Shown here piece after piece: positions 17,344 to 26,655 of a DNA stretch of 64,000 nt. The notes under the pieces are model-generated. The model saw nothing but the letters and a program-made list of their open reading frames with translations. It did no database searches and was not told the origin of the DNA. The translations under genes were made by a program, and so were the position numbers. Every line of letters begins with the position of its first letter. The first letter of the stretch is position 1. The stretch is from Tenacibaculum ovolyticum DSM 18103 (GTDB taxonomy: Bacteria; Bacteroidota; Bacteroidia; Flavobacteriales; Flavobacteriaceae). The stretch is from assembly GCF_000430545.1 (NCBI RefSeq), contig NZ_KE387163.1:248001-312000 (forward strand), given 5' to 3'.

Positions 17344-18584
17344 AGAATATCTTTTTTAGCTTTTTCCAATAAACCTAAAGCTACAGAATCCATCGCATTA
17401 TTTTCAATTAACATTGCATTAGAAAAAGTTTTTTTAAATAACTCTTTTATCAATGGCATTTTACTAGTTCCTCCTGTTAAAATAAGGTAATCAATGCCTG
17501 TTTTATTAACTCCAGCTTGCTTGCAACATTCACTAGCTGTATTAAGAATTTTATCTACACTATTTTCTATCGAACCTTCTAAAATATTTTTAGTAATACT
17601 TAAATCAACTGTATTAGGTATAAAACTACTATTAAAATATAATAATTCTTTTTCTGACAACTTAATCTTTGTATCTTCAATTTCACTTAATAATGAATGT
17701 GCATTCTTTTCATTTATTAATTTTTGAAACTGAATAATTTTTTCTGGATATTTTGAATTGGCTACCATTTTTCTCACTAACATTTCTGTTTTTTTTGAGT
17801 ATAATGATGTTGTTATTTTATTCCAATCAGCAGCATCTCTATAAGGCGTACTTGGTAGTGTTATCCCTTTAAATTTATCAATAGTATTATAACCTAATTC
17901 TGGAAAAAATGCTTTTAAAGCAAATTGACTATCGAGATCTGTACCTCCCAAAGAAATACCTGATGTTGATAAAATATTTAACTCACTCTCTCCTTTATTA
18001 ACCTCTACAATTGTAAAATCACAAGTTCCTCCTCCTAAATCTGCCACAATAGCTAGCGATTTATCTTTTAAACTTTTTTTATGATAATAAGCTGCAGCAA
18101 TTGGTTCTTCTAGAAAAGAATAATTTTTATAGCCTACTTTTTTTAGAATACCCTCTAATTGTGCTATTCCTGAATTAGCACCATTAGTGTTTTCTGAAAG
18201 ACGTACAGGTTTTCCTATTACGACATAATCTGTTTCTTTGTCTGTAAATTTTTCGGTTTTACTCTTTACATACTTTATATAATTAATAATAATATCTTGA
18301 AAAGAAATATTGTATCCAGGTCTCAAAACTGTTCTTTGTTCAAAAAAAGTAGTTCCTAAGATTCTTTTAAAGCTCTTCATATACCTACCATAACCATTAT
18401 TTATGTAAGTATTCGTTGCTACATTTCCATAAATAGGGTTTTCTATTTCATTAAAAGGAAAAAAAACACAACTTGGTAATGATTTGTTATTTTCCTCTAA
18501 CGGAACCATTAAGTCTTTTCCGTCTTTATAAATTGTACTAATAGTATTAGAAGTTCCAAAATCTAACCCGCAAACATTATTCAT
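17340..18584 (-). CDS. Short Hsp70-family protein (YegD-like)
   Basis: A 414-aa protein made almost only of the actin-like ATPase domain of Hsp70. It has phosphate-1 CGLDFGTSNT at 5-14, phosphate-2 ADLGGGTCDF about 196-205 and the adenosine motif LILTGGTSKMP about 370-380. The substrate-binding domain and lid of DnaK are missing, as in YegD-type proteins, so ordinary chaperone activity is not expected. The role is unknown. It is a single gene, overlapping the P450 stop; the region upstream (18585-18667) separates it from the terminator of the GIN-domain gene. Confidence 0.88.
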   Translation of the reverse strand: MNNVCGLDFGTSNTISTIYKDGKDLMVPLEENNKSLPSCVFFPFNEIENPIYGNVATNTYINNGYGRYMKSFKRILGTTFFEQRTVLRPGYNISFQDIIINYIKYVKSKTEKFTDKETDYVVIGKPVRLSENTNGANSGIAQLEGILKKVGYKNYSFLEEPIAAAYYHKKSLKDKSLAIVADLGGGTCDFTIVEVNKGESELNILSTSGISLGGTDLDSQFALKAFFPELGYNTIDKFKGITLPSTPYRDAADWNKITTSLYSKKTEMLVRKMVANSKYPEKIIQFQKLINEKNAHSLLSEIEDTKIKLSEKELLYFNSSFIPNTVDLSITKNILEGSIENSVDKILNTASECCKQAGVNKTGIDYLILTGGTSKMPLIKELFKKTFSNAMLIENNAMDSVALGLLEKAKKDIL

Positions 18585-18659
18585 AAAACTAATTTAAAAA
18601 ACCTGCAATTTAAATGAATCTTCACTTTAATAACAGTTAATATTTCTTTTTTTTAAGCA

Positions 18660-18696
18660 TAAAAAAAAAGCTTACACAACACTGTTGCATAAGCTT
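18660..18696 (-). terminator. Terminator of the GIN-domain gene
   Basis: On the minus strand AAGCTTATGCAAC pairs with GTTGTGTAAGCTT (two mismatches) and is followed by a T-run (the A-run at 18659-18669 on plus). It lies 26 nt past the stop at 18722. Confidence 0.8.
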
Positions 18697-18721
18697 CTTA
18701 TAATAAAACTTCAATCAATAA

Positions 18722-19468
18722 TTAATTTATATTATTAATTATTGATTCACCTATAATAATTCCTTTTTTCAATTCAGCACTACCTTTATAATTTATTGTT
18801 GATTCACCATATGAGGTTACTTTTATTCTTTTAGATACATTAAATTGAAAAGTTCCATCTCCGTAGGCTGTTATTTTAGTTTCTTTTGATAAAACATCTA
18901 AAGCCATTATTTTACTCGCACCATAAGCTGTTACCTTTTGTTTGTTAACGGTTCCTTTTTCTATATTTAAAAAACTATCTCCATAAATAGTTACATTAAG
19001 TTTATCTACATCAATTTTATTTACAGTAACTTCTGATTTACCATAAATACGTAATTTACATTCTTCTTGTATTAACGGACTCTGAAATGTTATTTTTTCT
19101 TCTCCTCTTAAAGAAAACGTTTTAACATCTAAATAAGTAATAATTAGTTTAACAACTCTACCTTTATATAAAGGTACTTTTCTTCTAGAATAGCTGTTAA
19201 CCATCTTCTTATTTTTTGTGTAAGTTTTAGCTCCTTCTAAATATATTTGTAATGTTCCGTTCACTATTTCATACTTAAACTTTTCTTTAGAAACATTTAT
19301 GTCTTCAATTTTAATGCTAGACTCAGTTCCTTTTTTAAAAATTGTTTCTATATGTGGACTTACAATTATTTTATTAAAATTTTGATTTAGTTTTATTGTT
19401 TCTTGTGCATTTATACTATTATTTATAAATAATAAGAATATTAAAAAAGTAAATAATTTAAATTTCAT
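18722..19468 (-). CDS. Exported GIN-domain (DUF2807-type) protein
   Basis: A 248-aa exported protein. The signal peptide spans about 1-21 (ends NSINAQ). The rest is a repetitive right-handed beta-helix-like GIN/DUF2807 domain with recurring short strands (e.g. GKSEVTVNKI, GDSFLNIEKG, GASKIMALDV, GDGTFQFNVS, GESTINYKGS). Such proteins are very common in Bacteroidetes and sit in the periplasm or cell envelope; the function is not known. It lies 86 bp downstream of the permease at 19555-21969 on the same strand and could be a distal member of that operon. Confidence 0.88.
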   Translation of the reverse strand: MKFKLFTFLIFLLFINNSINAQETIKLNQNFNKIIVSPHIETIFKKGTESSIKIEDINVSKEKFKYEIVNGTLQIYLEGAKTYTKNKKMVNSYSRRKVPLYKGRVVKLIITYLDVKTFSLRGEEKITFQSPLIQEECKLRIYGKSEVTVNKIDVDKLNVTIYGDSFLNIEKGTVNKQKVTAYGASKIMALDVLSKETKITAYGDGTFQFNVSKRIKVTSYGESTINYKGSAELKKGIIIGESIINNIN

Positions 19469-19554
19469 GATTTTTATTTTTAATAATTAGTTTTGAATAG
19501 GTATTTATTATACAAAAGACTCCATAATTTTTAGTCTGTGACTGTTTTTATAAT

Positions 19555-21969
19555 TTATTCAAATTTTAAATATTTTATTAAATCTATTTTAGTTGCTCTA
19601 TATGCTTTTAAACCAACGACCACAAAGACTAAAATAATTAAAATAATTGGTGTTATAACAAATGGAAATATTGGCATATCTATTCTGTACGCAAAATTAT
19701 TTAACCAATTTGTCATAAAATAATAAGCTATAGGAATTAATATTACTGAAGAAATAAGTACAACATTTAAAAAGCTTTTTAATAACTGAAACATTATCTC
19801 TTTTACTGATGCCCCTAATGTTTTTCTAATAGCAACTTCTTTTAATCGTTGTTGAATTGTTAATGTTGCCAAAGCAAATAAACCTAGCAAAGAAATGATA
19901 ATTACAATTGTAGTTAAAATTAAAAACAAAGTTTTCTGTTTTTCATATTTCACATAAGTTATTGCAAAACGTTTATTTAAAAACTGTGCATTAAAAGGAT
20001 ATCCCTGCTCTATATTCTTTTTCCAATAATTTTCTATATACTTTAAAGTTTCTTGTACATTATTAGGCTTAATTTTAAATTGCATCCACCAAAAGTTTTG
20101 TTTCATCCAACCAAATGTACTCCAATGTATTATTATTGTTGGTACGATTTTACTATCAAAACCATTTGTATGAGAATCTTTTACCATACCGACTACGGTT
20201 AAAATTTTAGGTACATTATTTTCATCATTAAAACCAGGTTTTATTTTTTTACCTATTGGATCATCATAAATATTGAACTCTTTCGCTAAAGTTTCATTTA
20301 TAATAACGCTATTTATAGTATCTGATGCTCTATTTTCATTAAAAAAACGCCCCTTTAATAGTTTTATATTCATTGTTTGTAGATAATCAAAATCTACTGC
20401 ATTCGCATATGTTTTTACAGAGATATCATTATATTCTACATCTGTTAAATTAGAGCTACCACCCCCTATTATAAAAGAATTACTAGTAACAACATCAATA
20501 TTAGGATGTTTTATTAATTCTTGTTTCGCTACTAAATATTTTTTATATGCACCTTTATATTCATTCATCGAAACCACAACTACTTGGTTTCCATTAAAAC
20601 CAAGATCTTTATTCATCATATAATCTACTTGATTATATATTATTAAAGATGCTGTAAGAAAAAAACCAGAAATTAAAAATTGAAAACCTAACATAATGTT
20701 TCTTGCTAAAACACCTTGTTTACTTCTAGATATATTTCCTTTTAATACTTCTACTGCTTTAAATTTAGAAAGATATATCGCAGGAATAACACCAATAATA
20801 ATTGAAATAAATAAAGCTAAAGTTGCAACCTTTAAAAGTAGTTCAAAATTAAATATAGAAATTTCCTTATTCATAAAACTATTAAAAGAAGGTAAAACAA
20901 GTTCTACCAATAATAACGATAAAAGAAAAGCTATAATTCCTTGAAAAACGACTTCTAAAATATGTTGTTGTATTAGAAGTAACTTAGAAACCCCTAATGT
21001 TTTATTTACCCCTACTTCCTTTGCTCTTTGTGTTGCTGAAGCAATAGATAAATTAATGAAATTTACACAAGAAATAATAATTAGTAATATTGATAAAGAC
21101 AACATTATAAGAATTAATTGATAATTTCCTTTTCCTTCTGGACCAGCTTGATTTCCAATTGTTTTTAGCCGAATATCTTTTAATGGTTCAAAAACAACAG
21201 TTGTTCCATATTTCTCCATAAACTTTTCAGGAGTAAGTCCCTCATTTTTTGCCTGTGGTACAGTAGCATTTTTATACCAAACATCATTTGCTTTTCTATT
21301 TATATCCTCTAAAACAGCTCTTTTATTTGTTTTTATAAATAATGTTTTAGAAAAACTTCCCCAACTTCCTTCCTGTTCTTTTCTATATTGGGTAACCATT
21401 TTTGGCATAAAATAGTGCTTTCCTATTATTTCATAAACAGTAGTTATAATAAAGGATCTATTTTGAAATTCAATGGTTTTACCAATGGCTGATTTTTTAC
21501 CAAATAATTTTTCAGCTTCTTTCTCAGATATTGCTATATTATTTCTTCCTTTTTTAAAACTTTCTATATTTCCTTTAATAATTTCAAAAGGAAAAAAATT
21601 AAAGAAATTAGAACTCCCTTTTAATATCTTATCTATAAATAATTGCTTTCCTTCAACTTTAACAACTGAACTACTTAAATATATATTACTTAAATAAAAA
21701 TCACGTATTTCGGGTATATCTTCTTTATATTTTGCGCCTTCTATAATAGAACTACTATCCCAAACATCACCATTAGACATTTTATGTATTGCTCTATAAA
21801 TTTCATTAGAATTTATATTATTTGTATTATAACTTTGCTCATCATTAAAGTATAATAAAACTAATAATAGTCCTGCAAAGCCCACTGTTAAACCTAATAT
21901 ATTAACAACTAAATTTAACCAGTTTTTTAGACTGTTTCTAAAAAATATTTTAAACCATGTTTGTAACAT
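19555..21969 (-). CDS. ABC transporter permease, MacB/FtsX type (copy 2)
   Basis: An 804-aa permease with two FtsX cores. Membrane segment 1 is at about 20-42, a large MacB periplasmic core follows, then three helices (about 280-415). A second helix and periplasmic core come next, with the final three helices around 680-790. The signature FALATLTIQQRLKEVAIRKT occurs before the last helices. It works with the ATPase at 24418-25119 and the adaptor at 25247-26491 to move a substrate across, or extract it from, the inner membrane. It starts 2 nt after the paralogue at 21972 ends. A 148-bp stretch near the 3' end is about 98% identical to that paralogue. Confidence 0.92.
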   Translation of the reverse strand: MLQTWFKIFFRNSLKNWLNLVVNILGLTVGFAGLLLVLLYFNDEQSYNTNNINSNEIYRAIHKMSNGDVWDSSSIIEGAKYKEDIPEIRDFYLSNIYLSSSVVKVEGKQLFIDKILKGSSNFFNFFPFEIIKGNIESFKKGRNNIAISEKEAEKLFGKKSAIGKTIEFQNRSFIITTVYEIIGKHYFMPKMVTQYRKEQEGSWGSFSKTLFIKTNKRAVLEDINRKANDVWYKNATVPQAKNEGLTPEKFMEKYGTTVVFEPLKDIRLKTIGNQAGPEGKGNYQLILIMLSLSILLIIISCVNFINLSIASATQRAKEVGVNKTLGVSKLLLIQQHILEVVFQGIIAFLLSLLLVELVLPSFNSFMNKEISIFNFELLLKVATLALFISIIIGVIPAIYLSKFKAVEVLKGNISRSKQGVLARNIMLGFQFLISGFFLTASLIIYNQVDYMMNKDLGFNGNQVVVVSMNEYKGAYKKYLVAKQELIKHPNIDVVTSNSFIIGGGSSNLTDVEYNDISVKTYANAVDFDYLQTMNIKLLKGRFFNENRASDTINSVIINETLAKEFNIYDDPIGKKIKPGFNDENNVPKILTVVGMVKDSHTNGFDSKIVPTIIIHWSTFGWMKQNFWWMQFKIKPNNVQETLKYIENYWKKNIEQGYPFNAQFLNKRFAITYVKYEKQKTLFLILTTIVIIISLLGLFALATLTIQQRLKEVAIRKTLGASVKEIMFQLLKSFLNVVLISSVILIPIAYYFMTNWLNNFAYRIDMPIFPFVITPIILIILVFVVVGLKAYRATKIDLIKYLKFE

Positions 21970-21971
21970 AT

Positions 21972-24392
21972 TTATTCGAATTTTAAATATTTTATTAAAT
22001 CAATTTTGGTGGCCTTATATGCTTTTAAACCAACTACTATAAAAACTAAACCAATTAAAATAATTGGTGTTATAATAAATGGCAGTATTGGCATTTCTAT
22101 TCTGTACACAAAATTGTTTAGCCAGTTTTGCATAAAATAATAAGCTATAGGAATTAATATTACTGAAGAGATAAGTACAACATTTAAAAAGCTTTTTAAT
22201 AACTGAAACATTATCTCTTTTACTGATGCTCCTAATGTTTTTCTAATCGCAACTTCTTTTAATCGTTGTTGAATTGTTAGTGTAGCTAAAGCAAATAACC
22301 CAAGAAGTGAAATTAAAATTACGAATACAGATAGTATTAAAAACATTGTTTGCTGCTTTTGATATTTATCATAAGTTTCAGCAAATTTCTGATCTAAAAA
22401 CTCATACGTAAATGGGAATTTTGCATCAACATTTTGCTTCCAAAACTCTTCAATATCAACAATTGTTTGATCTATATTCTCTGGTTTAATTTTAAACTGA
22501 ATACTCGACATCCAACTTTTGGTAAAATCAAAATTATCCCAAAGAACAAAAAACATTGGAGCAATTTTAGTATCAAAACCATCAAAATGATAATCTTTTG
22601 TCATTCCTATAACTTCAAGTCCTGGCATATTATCTTCTTGCCAACCTAAATTAAGTATCTGACCTATTGGGTCATTATATATTCCTAATTTTTTAGCTGC
22701 ACTTTCATTAATTATAATTTTACTAATAGTATCTGATGCAATATCCTCTGAAAAATTACGTCCTTTTAAAATTTTAATTTTCGCAAAATTTATGTAATTA
22801 TAATCTACTGTATTAGATGCTGAATTAAAATCTATATCATTAATTTTATGATTTAAAGAAGTACCACTAACCCAACCATCTCCTGGAACAAACATACTTG
22901 AACTAACTGCTAAAATGTTTTTATTTTTTGATAATACATCTTTTGTTAATTCGTATTTTTTGTATTTGTTTTCTAAATTGTAAACCTTTACTGATAAAAC
23001 CTGTTCTTTATCAAAACCAAGTTCTTTTTGCATCATATAATTAATTTGATTTCCTACAATTAACATACTAATTATAAAAAAACCTGATATTAAAAACTGA
23101 AGTCCTAACATTATATTTCTTGCTAAATTTCCTTTTTTACTTTTTGAAATACTCCCTTTTAAAACTTCTATTGCTTTAAAATTTGATAAATACAAAGCAG
23201 GAATACTTCCTATAAAAATTGATATTAAAATAGCTGTTATAAATAAAGTAGATAATGAACTAACATTTAATATAGAAATGTCTTTTTGTACAAAATCATT
23301 AAAAAAAGGTAATGTTAATTCGACAATTATTAATGCTAAAATAAATGAGATAATACCTTGAAAAACGACTTCAAATATATATTGTAATAATAATTGTCTT
23401 TTTGATAGACCAAGTGTCTTTTTAACTCCAACCTCTTTTGATCTTTGAGTAGCTGAAGCTACAGATAAATTAATAAAATTTACACAAGAAATAACAATTA
23501 ATAGTATAGATAAACCTAATAAAACCATTAATAGTTGATAATTACCTGTACCACTAGGGCCAGCTCTTTTTGCTTTGCTATGTAAATACAACCTATCTAA
23601 TTTATCTAACAAAACAGTTGGTACACCATAACGTTTATCAAACTCTTCTACTGTAATTCCATTTTCTTCTGCCGTAGGTTTAAAAGCTTTATTTATAATT
23701 ATTTGGTTCATTTTTTGTTTTAAATCAGCCAAATTAGTTCCTTTAGTAACTTTGCAAAATAGTTCGTTATTATGATTTCCCCAATGAACCTCAAAATCTT
23801 CATCAAACTGAATTAACAAATCTGGTTCTTGATGTGAGTTTTTAGGAATGTTATATACACAAGCAACAATATAATTTTTAGTTCCTATTTTTACTGAATT
23901 TCCTACTGCCCTTTCTCCTTTAAATATACGCTCAGCATATAATTTAGATAATCCAATATGTGCTCTTGTTTCAGTAAATTTTTGAGTAGAACCATCAATA
24001 ATTTCAAAAGGAAAAAAATTAAAAAACTGAGGATCTGTTATTGTTACTTTGTCTGTAAATTCAAAAGTATCATTAAACTGTACTACCCTACTTCTATAAA
24101 ATGGTTGCACCATTAAAGCTTCAGTTACTTCTGGTAATTCTTTTGGGTATGTAAGGTACATCCCTGCATTTACTGTAAACCAAACTTCTTTCGATTTTGC
24201 CTGCTTTAAATTTACTCTATAAATCTCTTCTTTATTAGGATTCCATTGATTATAACTTTGCTCTTCATTTAAGTATAACAACACAATAAGTAATCCAGCC
24301 AAACCAAGTGTTAAACCACTAATATTAATTAATGCATTTAACCAGTTTTTTTGCTGATTTCTAAAAAATATTTTAAACCATATTTGTAACAT
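21972..24392 (-). CDS. ABC transporter permease, MacB/FtsX type (copy 1)
   Basis: An 806-aa paralogue of the next gene with the same layout: two FtsX repeats, two MacB-type periplasmic cores and eight predicted membrane helices. The first repeat carries VNFINLSVASATQRSKEVGV and the second ATLTIQQRLKEVAIRKTLGA. The two permeases have the same length and probably form a heterodimer. The gene lies 25 bp after the ATPase gene and 2 bp before the second permease, so translation is probably coupled. Confidence 0.92.
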   Translation of the reverse strand: MLQIWFKIFFRNQQKNWLNALINISGLTLGLAGLLIVLLYLNEEQSYNQWNPNKEEIYRVNLKQAKSKEVWFTVNAGMYLTYPKELPEVTEALMVQPFYRSRVVQFNDTFEFTDKVTITDPQFFNFFPFEIIDGSTQKFTETRAHIGLSKLYAERIFKGERAVGNSVKIGTKNYIVACVYNIPKNSHQEPDLLIQFDEDFEVHWGNHNNELFCKVTKGTNLADLKQKMNQIIINKAFKPTAEENGITVEEFDKRYGVPTVLLDKLDRLYLHSKAKRAGPSGTGNYQLLMVLLGLSILLIVISCVNFINLSVASATQRSKEVGVKKTLGLSKRQLLLQYIFEVVFQGIISFILALIIVELTLPFFNDFVQKDISILNVSSLSTLFITAILISIFIGSIPALYLSNFKAIEVLKGSISKSKKGNLARNIMLGLQFLISGFFIISMLIVGNQINYMMQKELGFDKEQVLSVKVYNLENKYKKYELTKDVLSKNKNILAVSSSMFVPGDGWVSGTSLNHKINDIDFNSASNTVDYNYINFAKIKILKGRNFSEDIASDTISKIIINESAAKKLGIYNDPIGQILNLGWQEDNMPGLEVIGMTKDYHFDGFDTKIAPMFFVLWDNFDFTKSWMSSIQFKIKPENIDQTIVDIEEFWKQNVDAKFPFTYEFLDQKFAETYDKYQKQQTMFLILSVFVILISLLGLFALATLTIQQRLKEVAIRKTLGASVKEIMFQLLKSFLNVVLISSVILIPIAYYFMQNWLNNFVYRIEMPILPFIITPIILIGLVFIVVGLKAYKATKIDLIKYLKFE

Positions 24393-24417
24393 TTGTTCTA
24401 GTATTTTACGTGAATAT

Positions 24418-25119
24418 TTATTTAACTAAAACATCTACCTTATGTTCATTTGTTTTTTCAGAAATTATCTCTCCATCTTTTAATGTAATAACTCTAGATG
24501 AAAATTGAGCATCATAAGAGGAATGAGTTACCATTACAATAGTAGCACCTGTTGCATGTAGTTCAGTTAATAATTCCATTACATCATTACCACTTTTACT
24601 ATCTAAATTTCCAGTTGGCTCATCTGCTAAAATTAATTTTGGATTTGTTACCAAAGCTCTAGCTACAGCAACTCGCTGTTGTTGACCTCCAGATAATTGT
24701 AATGGAAAATGTTTTGCTCTGTGTGCTATACCAATTCTTTCTAAAATCTCATTAACACGCTCTTTTCTTTCTGAAGCTTTTATTTTATTATAAATTAAAG
24801 GCAACTCAACATTTTCATAAACTGTTAATTCATCAATTAAGTTAAAATTTTGAAAAACAAAACCAATGTTTGCCTTTCGTAAGCCAGCGCGTTGCTTTTC
24901 ATTAAACCTTGCAACTTCTGTTCCGTCAAAAAGATAACTTCCATTATTTGGAGCATCTAATAGCCCAATAATATTTAATAAAGTAGATTTCCCACAACCT
25001 GATGCTCCCATGATAGATACAAATTCACCTTCTTTTACTTCTAAACTTAATTTATTTAATGCAGTTGTTTCTACTTCTTCCGTTCGGTAAACCTTTACTA
25101 AATCTGTTATTTTTATCAT
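24418..25119 (-). CDS. ABC transporter ATP-binding protein (MacB/LolD type)
   Basis: A 233-aa ATPase. Walker A is GASGCGKST at 38-46, the signature is LSGGQQQRVAVARAL about 142-156, Walker B is LILADEPTGNLDSKSG about 161-176, and the switch histidine is in MVTHS about 197-201. The family powers FtsX-type permeases such as MacB and LolCE. It sits between the adaptor and permease genes in a single minus-strand operon, so it drives that exporter. Confidence 0.95.
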   Translation of the reverse strand: MIKITDLVKVYRTEEVETTALNKLSLEVKEGEFVSIMGASGCGKSTLLNIIGLLDAPNNGSYLFDGTEVARFNEKQRAGLRKANIGFVFQNFNLIDELTVYENVELPLIYNKIKASERKERVNEILERIGIAHRAKHFPLQLSGGQQQRVAVARALVTNPKLILADEPTGNLDSKSGNDVMELLTELHATGATIVMVTHSSYDAQFSSRVITLKDGEIISEKTNEHKVDVLVK

Positions 25120-25246
25120 TTTATATATTTTTAAATTTTGTTTTTATAATTATTCTCGATACAATTTTTCCTACTACGTCAGAAAAATTACTCGAACTAA
25201 CATTAGCTTTGCTACTTTGATACTCTTTTGCTTTGAAACTTTTTAC

Positions 25247-26491
25247 TCATTCAATATTTATTTCTTCTACATTCTTAAAATCATCATAACTAGATGTTAT
25301 TACTTTATCGCCTTCTTTTAAACCTTCTAAAACTTCATAATAAAAAGGGTTTTCTCTACCTATTTTAATAGTACGTTTTACTGCTTTGTTTTCAGTATTT
25401 AATACAAAAACCCATGCTCCATTTGTGCTTTGATAAAACTGACCTTTTGGTATTAACAAAGCTTTACTGTTGTTAGATAGAAAAACTTTTGTTTTTAAAG
25501 ACATTCCTCTTTTAATACTTTTAGGAAGTGTGTCATTTTTAAAAACAAGTTCCACTTCAAATTGCCCATTTACAACCTCTGACAAAACTTTTGATAATAC
25601 AATATCATGATTTTTAGCATTTATACTAACGCTTCCATTAATATCTTTCTTTAGTTTAGAAATGTAGTATTCATCTACTCTTGCTTTTAATTTATATCCA
25701 TCTAAAACATCCACCTTCCCTATTGACTGTCCTTGATTATAATTTTGTCCTAAAATTGGATTAAATGATGATAATAAACCATTAACAGGTGCTTTTACAA
25801 CAAAATTCTCTTTGTTTTTACGTAGTAATTCTAAACTTTTTTGCATGTTATTAATAGAAATATCTATTCTAGATAATTGCACACCTCTATTCTTTTTCTC
25901 TTCAGAAACGCTTCTTTTAATAACTCCATTTCTTTCTTTTTGAAATGTGTATTCTTGATTAGATTTTTGATAATCATTCTTAGCAACTACTTCTTTAAAA
26001 TACAGTGTTGAATCTAATTTATATTGACGTTTTGCACTTCTAAAATCATTTCCGATTCTTAATAATTGTTGATCTAAGTTTAATTGTTGATTCTTTATAT
26101 TTACTCTAATATTTCTTAAATTATTAATTTGTTCAACAATAGCAGTCTCTTGAGTTAAATAATTTAACTCAGCATTAGGGTTGTAAACTTTTAATAAAGG
26201 TGTCCCTTTTTTTATCATCTGTCCACTTTCAACAAAAATTTCAGAAACTGAACCTCCTTGAATTACATTTACTAAAACAGATGTTTTAGGTGTTACAGTA
26301 CTATTAAATAAAACAACATCTTCAAAATTACCTAGTGAAATTTTTCTAATACTTAAATTGTCTTTTTTAAGATTAACTTGTTTTTTACGAGTTAAATTCA
26401 TTAGAGTAAAAATAAATAATAACACAATTGGAATTCCCCATAATAACATTTTTTTAGTTGTTTTATTCTTTGTTTGTAGCTGCTTATCCAT
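25247..26491 (-). CDS. Periplasmic adaptor subunit of efflux transporter (HlyD/MacA type)
   Basis: A 414-aa membrane-fusion protein: one N-terminal membrane anchor (KKMLLWGIPIVLLFIFTLMN), a barrel-sandwich/lipoyl half with VNVIQGGSVSEIFVESGQMI, a long helical hairpin, then a second lipoyl half and beta-barrel. The ATG at 26491 is chosen over an upstream GTG at 26560 because a sigma-54-like promoter at 26521-26537 would otherwise fall inside the gene and because the new start puts the anchor near the N-terminus. It is the first gene of the adaptor-ATPase-permease-permease operon. No outer-membrane TolC-like gene is present nearby. Confidence 0.9.
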   Translation of the reverse strand: MDKQLQTKNKTTKKMLLWGIPIVLLFIFTLMNLTRKKQVNLKKDNLSIRKISLGNFEDVVLFNSTVTPKTSVLVNVIQGGSVSEIFVESGQMIKKGTPLLKVYNPNAELNYLTQETAIVEQINNLRNIRVNIKNQQLNLDQQLLRIGNDFRSAKRQYKLDSTLYFKEVVAKNDYQKSNQEYTFQKERNGVIKRSVSEEKKNRGVQLSRIDISINNMQKSLELLRKNKENFVVKAPVNGLLSSFNPILGQNYNQGQSIGKVDVLDGYKLKARVDEYYISKLKKDINGSVSINAKNHDIVLSKVLSEVVNGQFEVELVFKNDTLPKSIKRGMSLKTKVFLSNNSKALLIPKGQFYQSTNGAWVFVLNTENKAVKRTIKIGRENPFYYEVLEGLKEGDKVITSSYDDFKNVEEINIE

Positions 26492-26520
26492 TATAATTTG
26501 TCTTCGTTTGGCATAGTTAA

Positions 26521-26537
26521 TTCCATAAATATGCCAA
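26521..26537 (-). promoter_or_regulatory. Candidate sigma-54 promoter of the efflux operon
   Basis: On the minus strand TTGGCATATTTATGGAA fits the -24 element (TTGGCA) exactly. The -12 element is weaker: TGGA in place of TTGC. The predicted start of RNA is near 26511, 20 nt upstream of the adaptor ATG. The divergent gene codes for a sigma-54 activator, which strengthens the call. Confidence 0.6.
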
Positions 26538-26598
26538 CAGAAAACAAATACACAAAACACTAATAATCAACAACCTACACTTGTATATATTTTTTACC

Positions 26599-26637
26599 AT
26601 GTTCGAAAGCGAACATTTTTTTGTTCATATTCAAACA
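26599..26637. promoter_or_regulatory. Tandem activator sites between the efflux operon and its regulator
   Basis: Two 16-bp dyads 22 bp apart: TGTTCGAAAGCGAACA at 26600-26615 (perfect arms) and TGTTCATATTCAAACA at 26622-26637 (imperfect). Two helical turns apart, they lie about 65-100 bp upstream of the sigma-54-like promoter and directly ahead of the regulator gene, as expected for enhancer sites. Confidence 0.65.
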
Positions 26638-26655
26638 ATTGACTAACTATGTAGT

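Noticed and set aside
19555..24392. Tandem permeases as lipoprotein-releasing LolCE
   Set aside because: Length near 805 aa with two FtsX repeats each is the MacB-like double type; LolC/E are about half this size. A lipoprotein role is not excluded.
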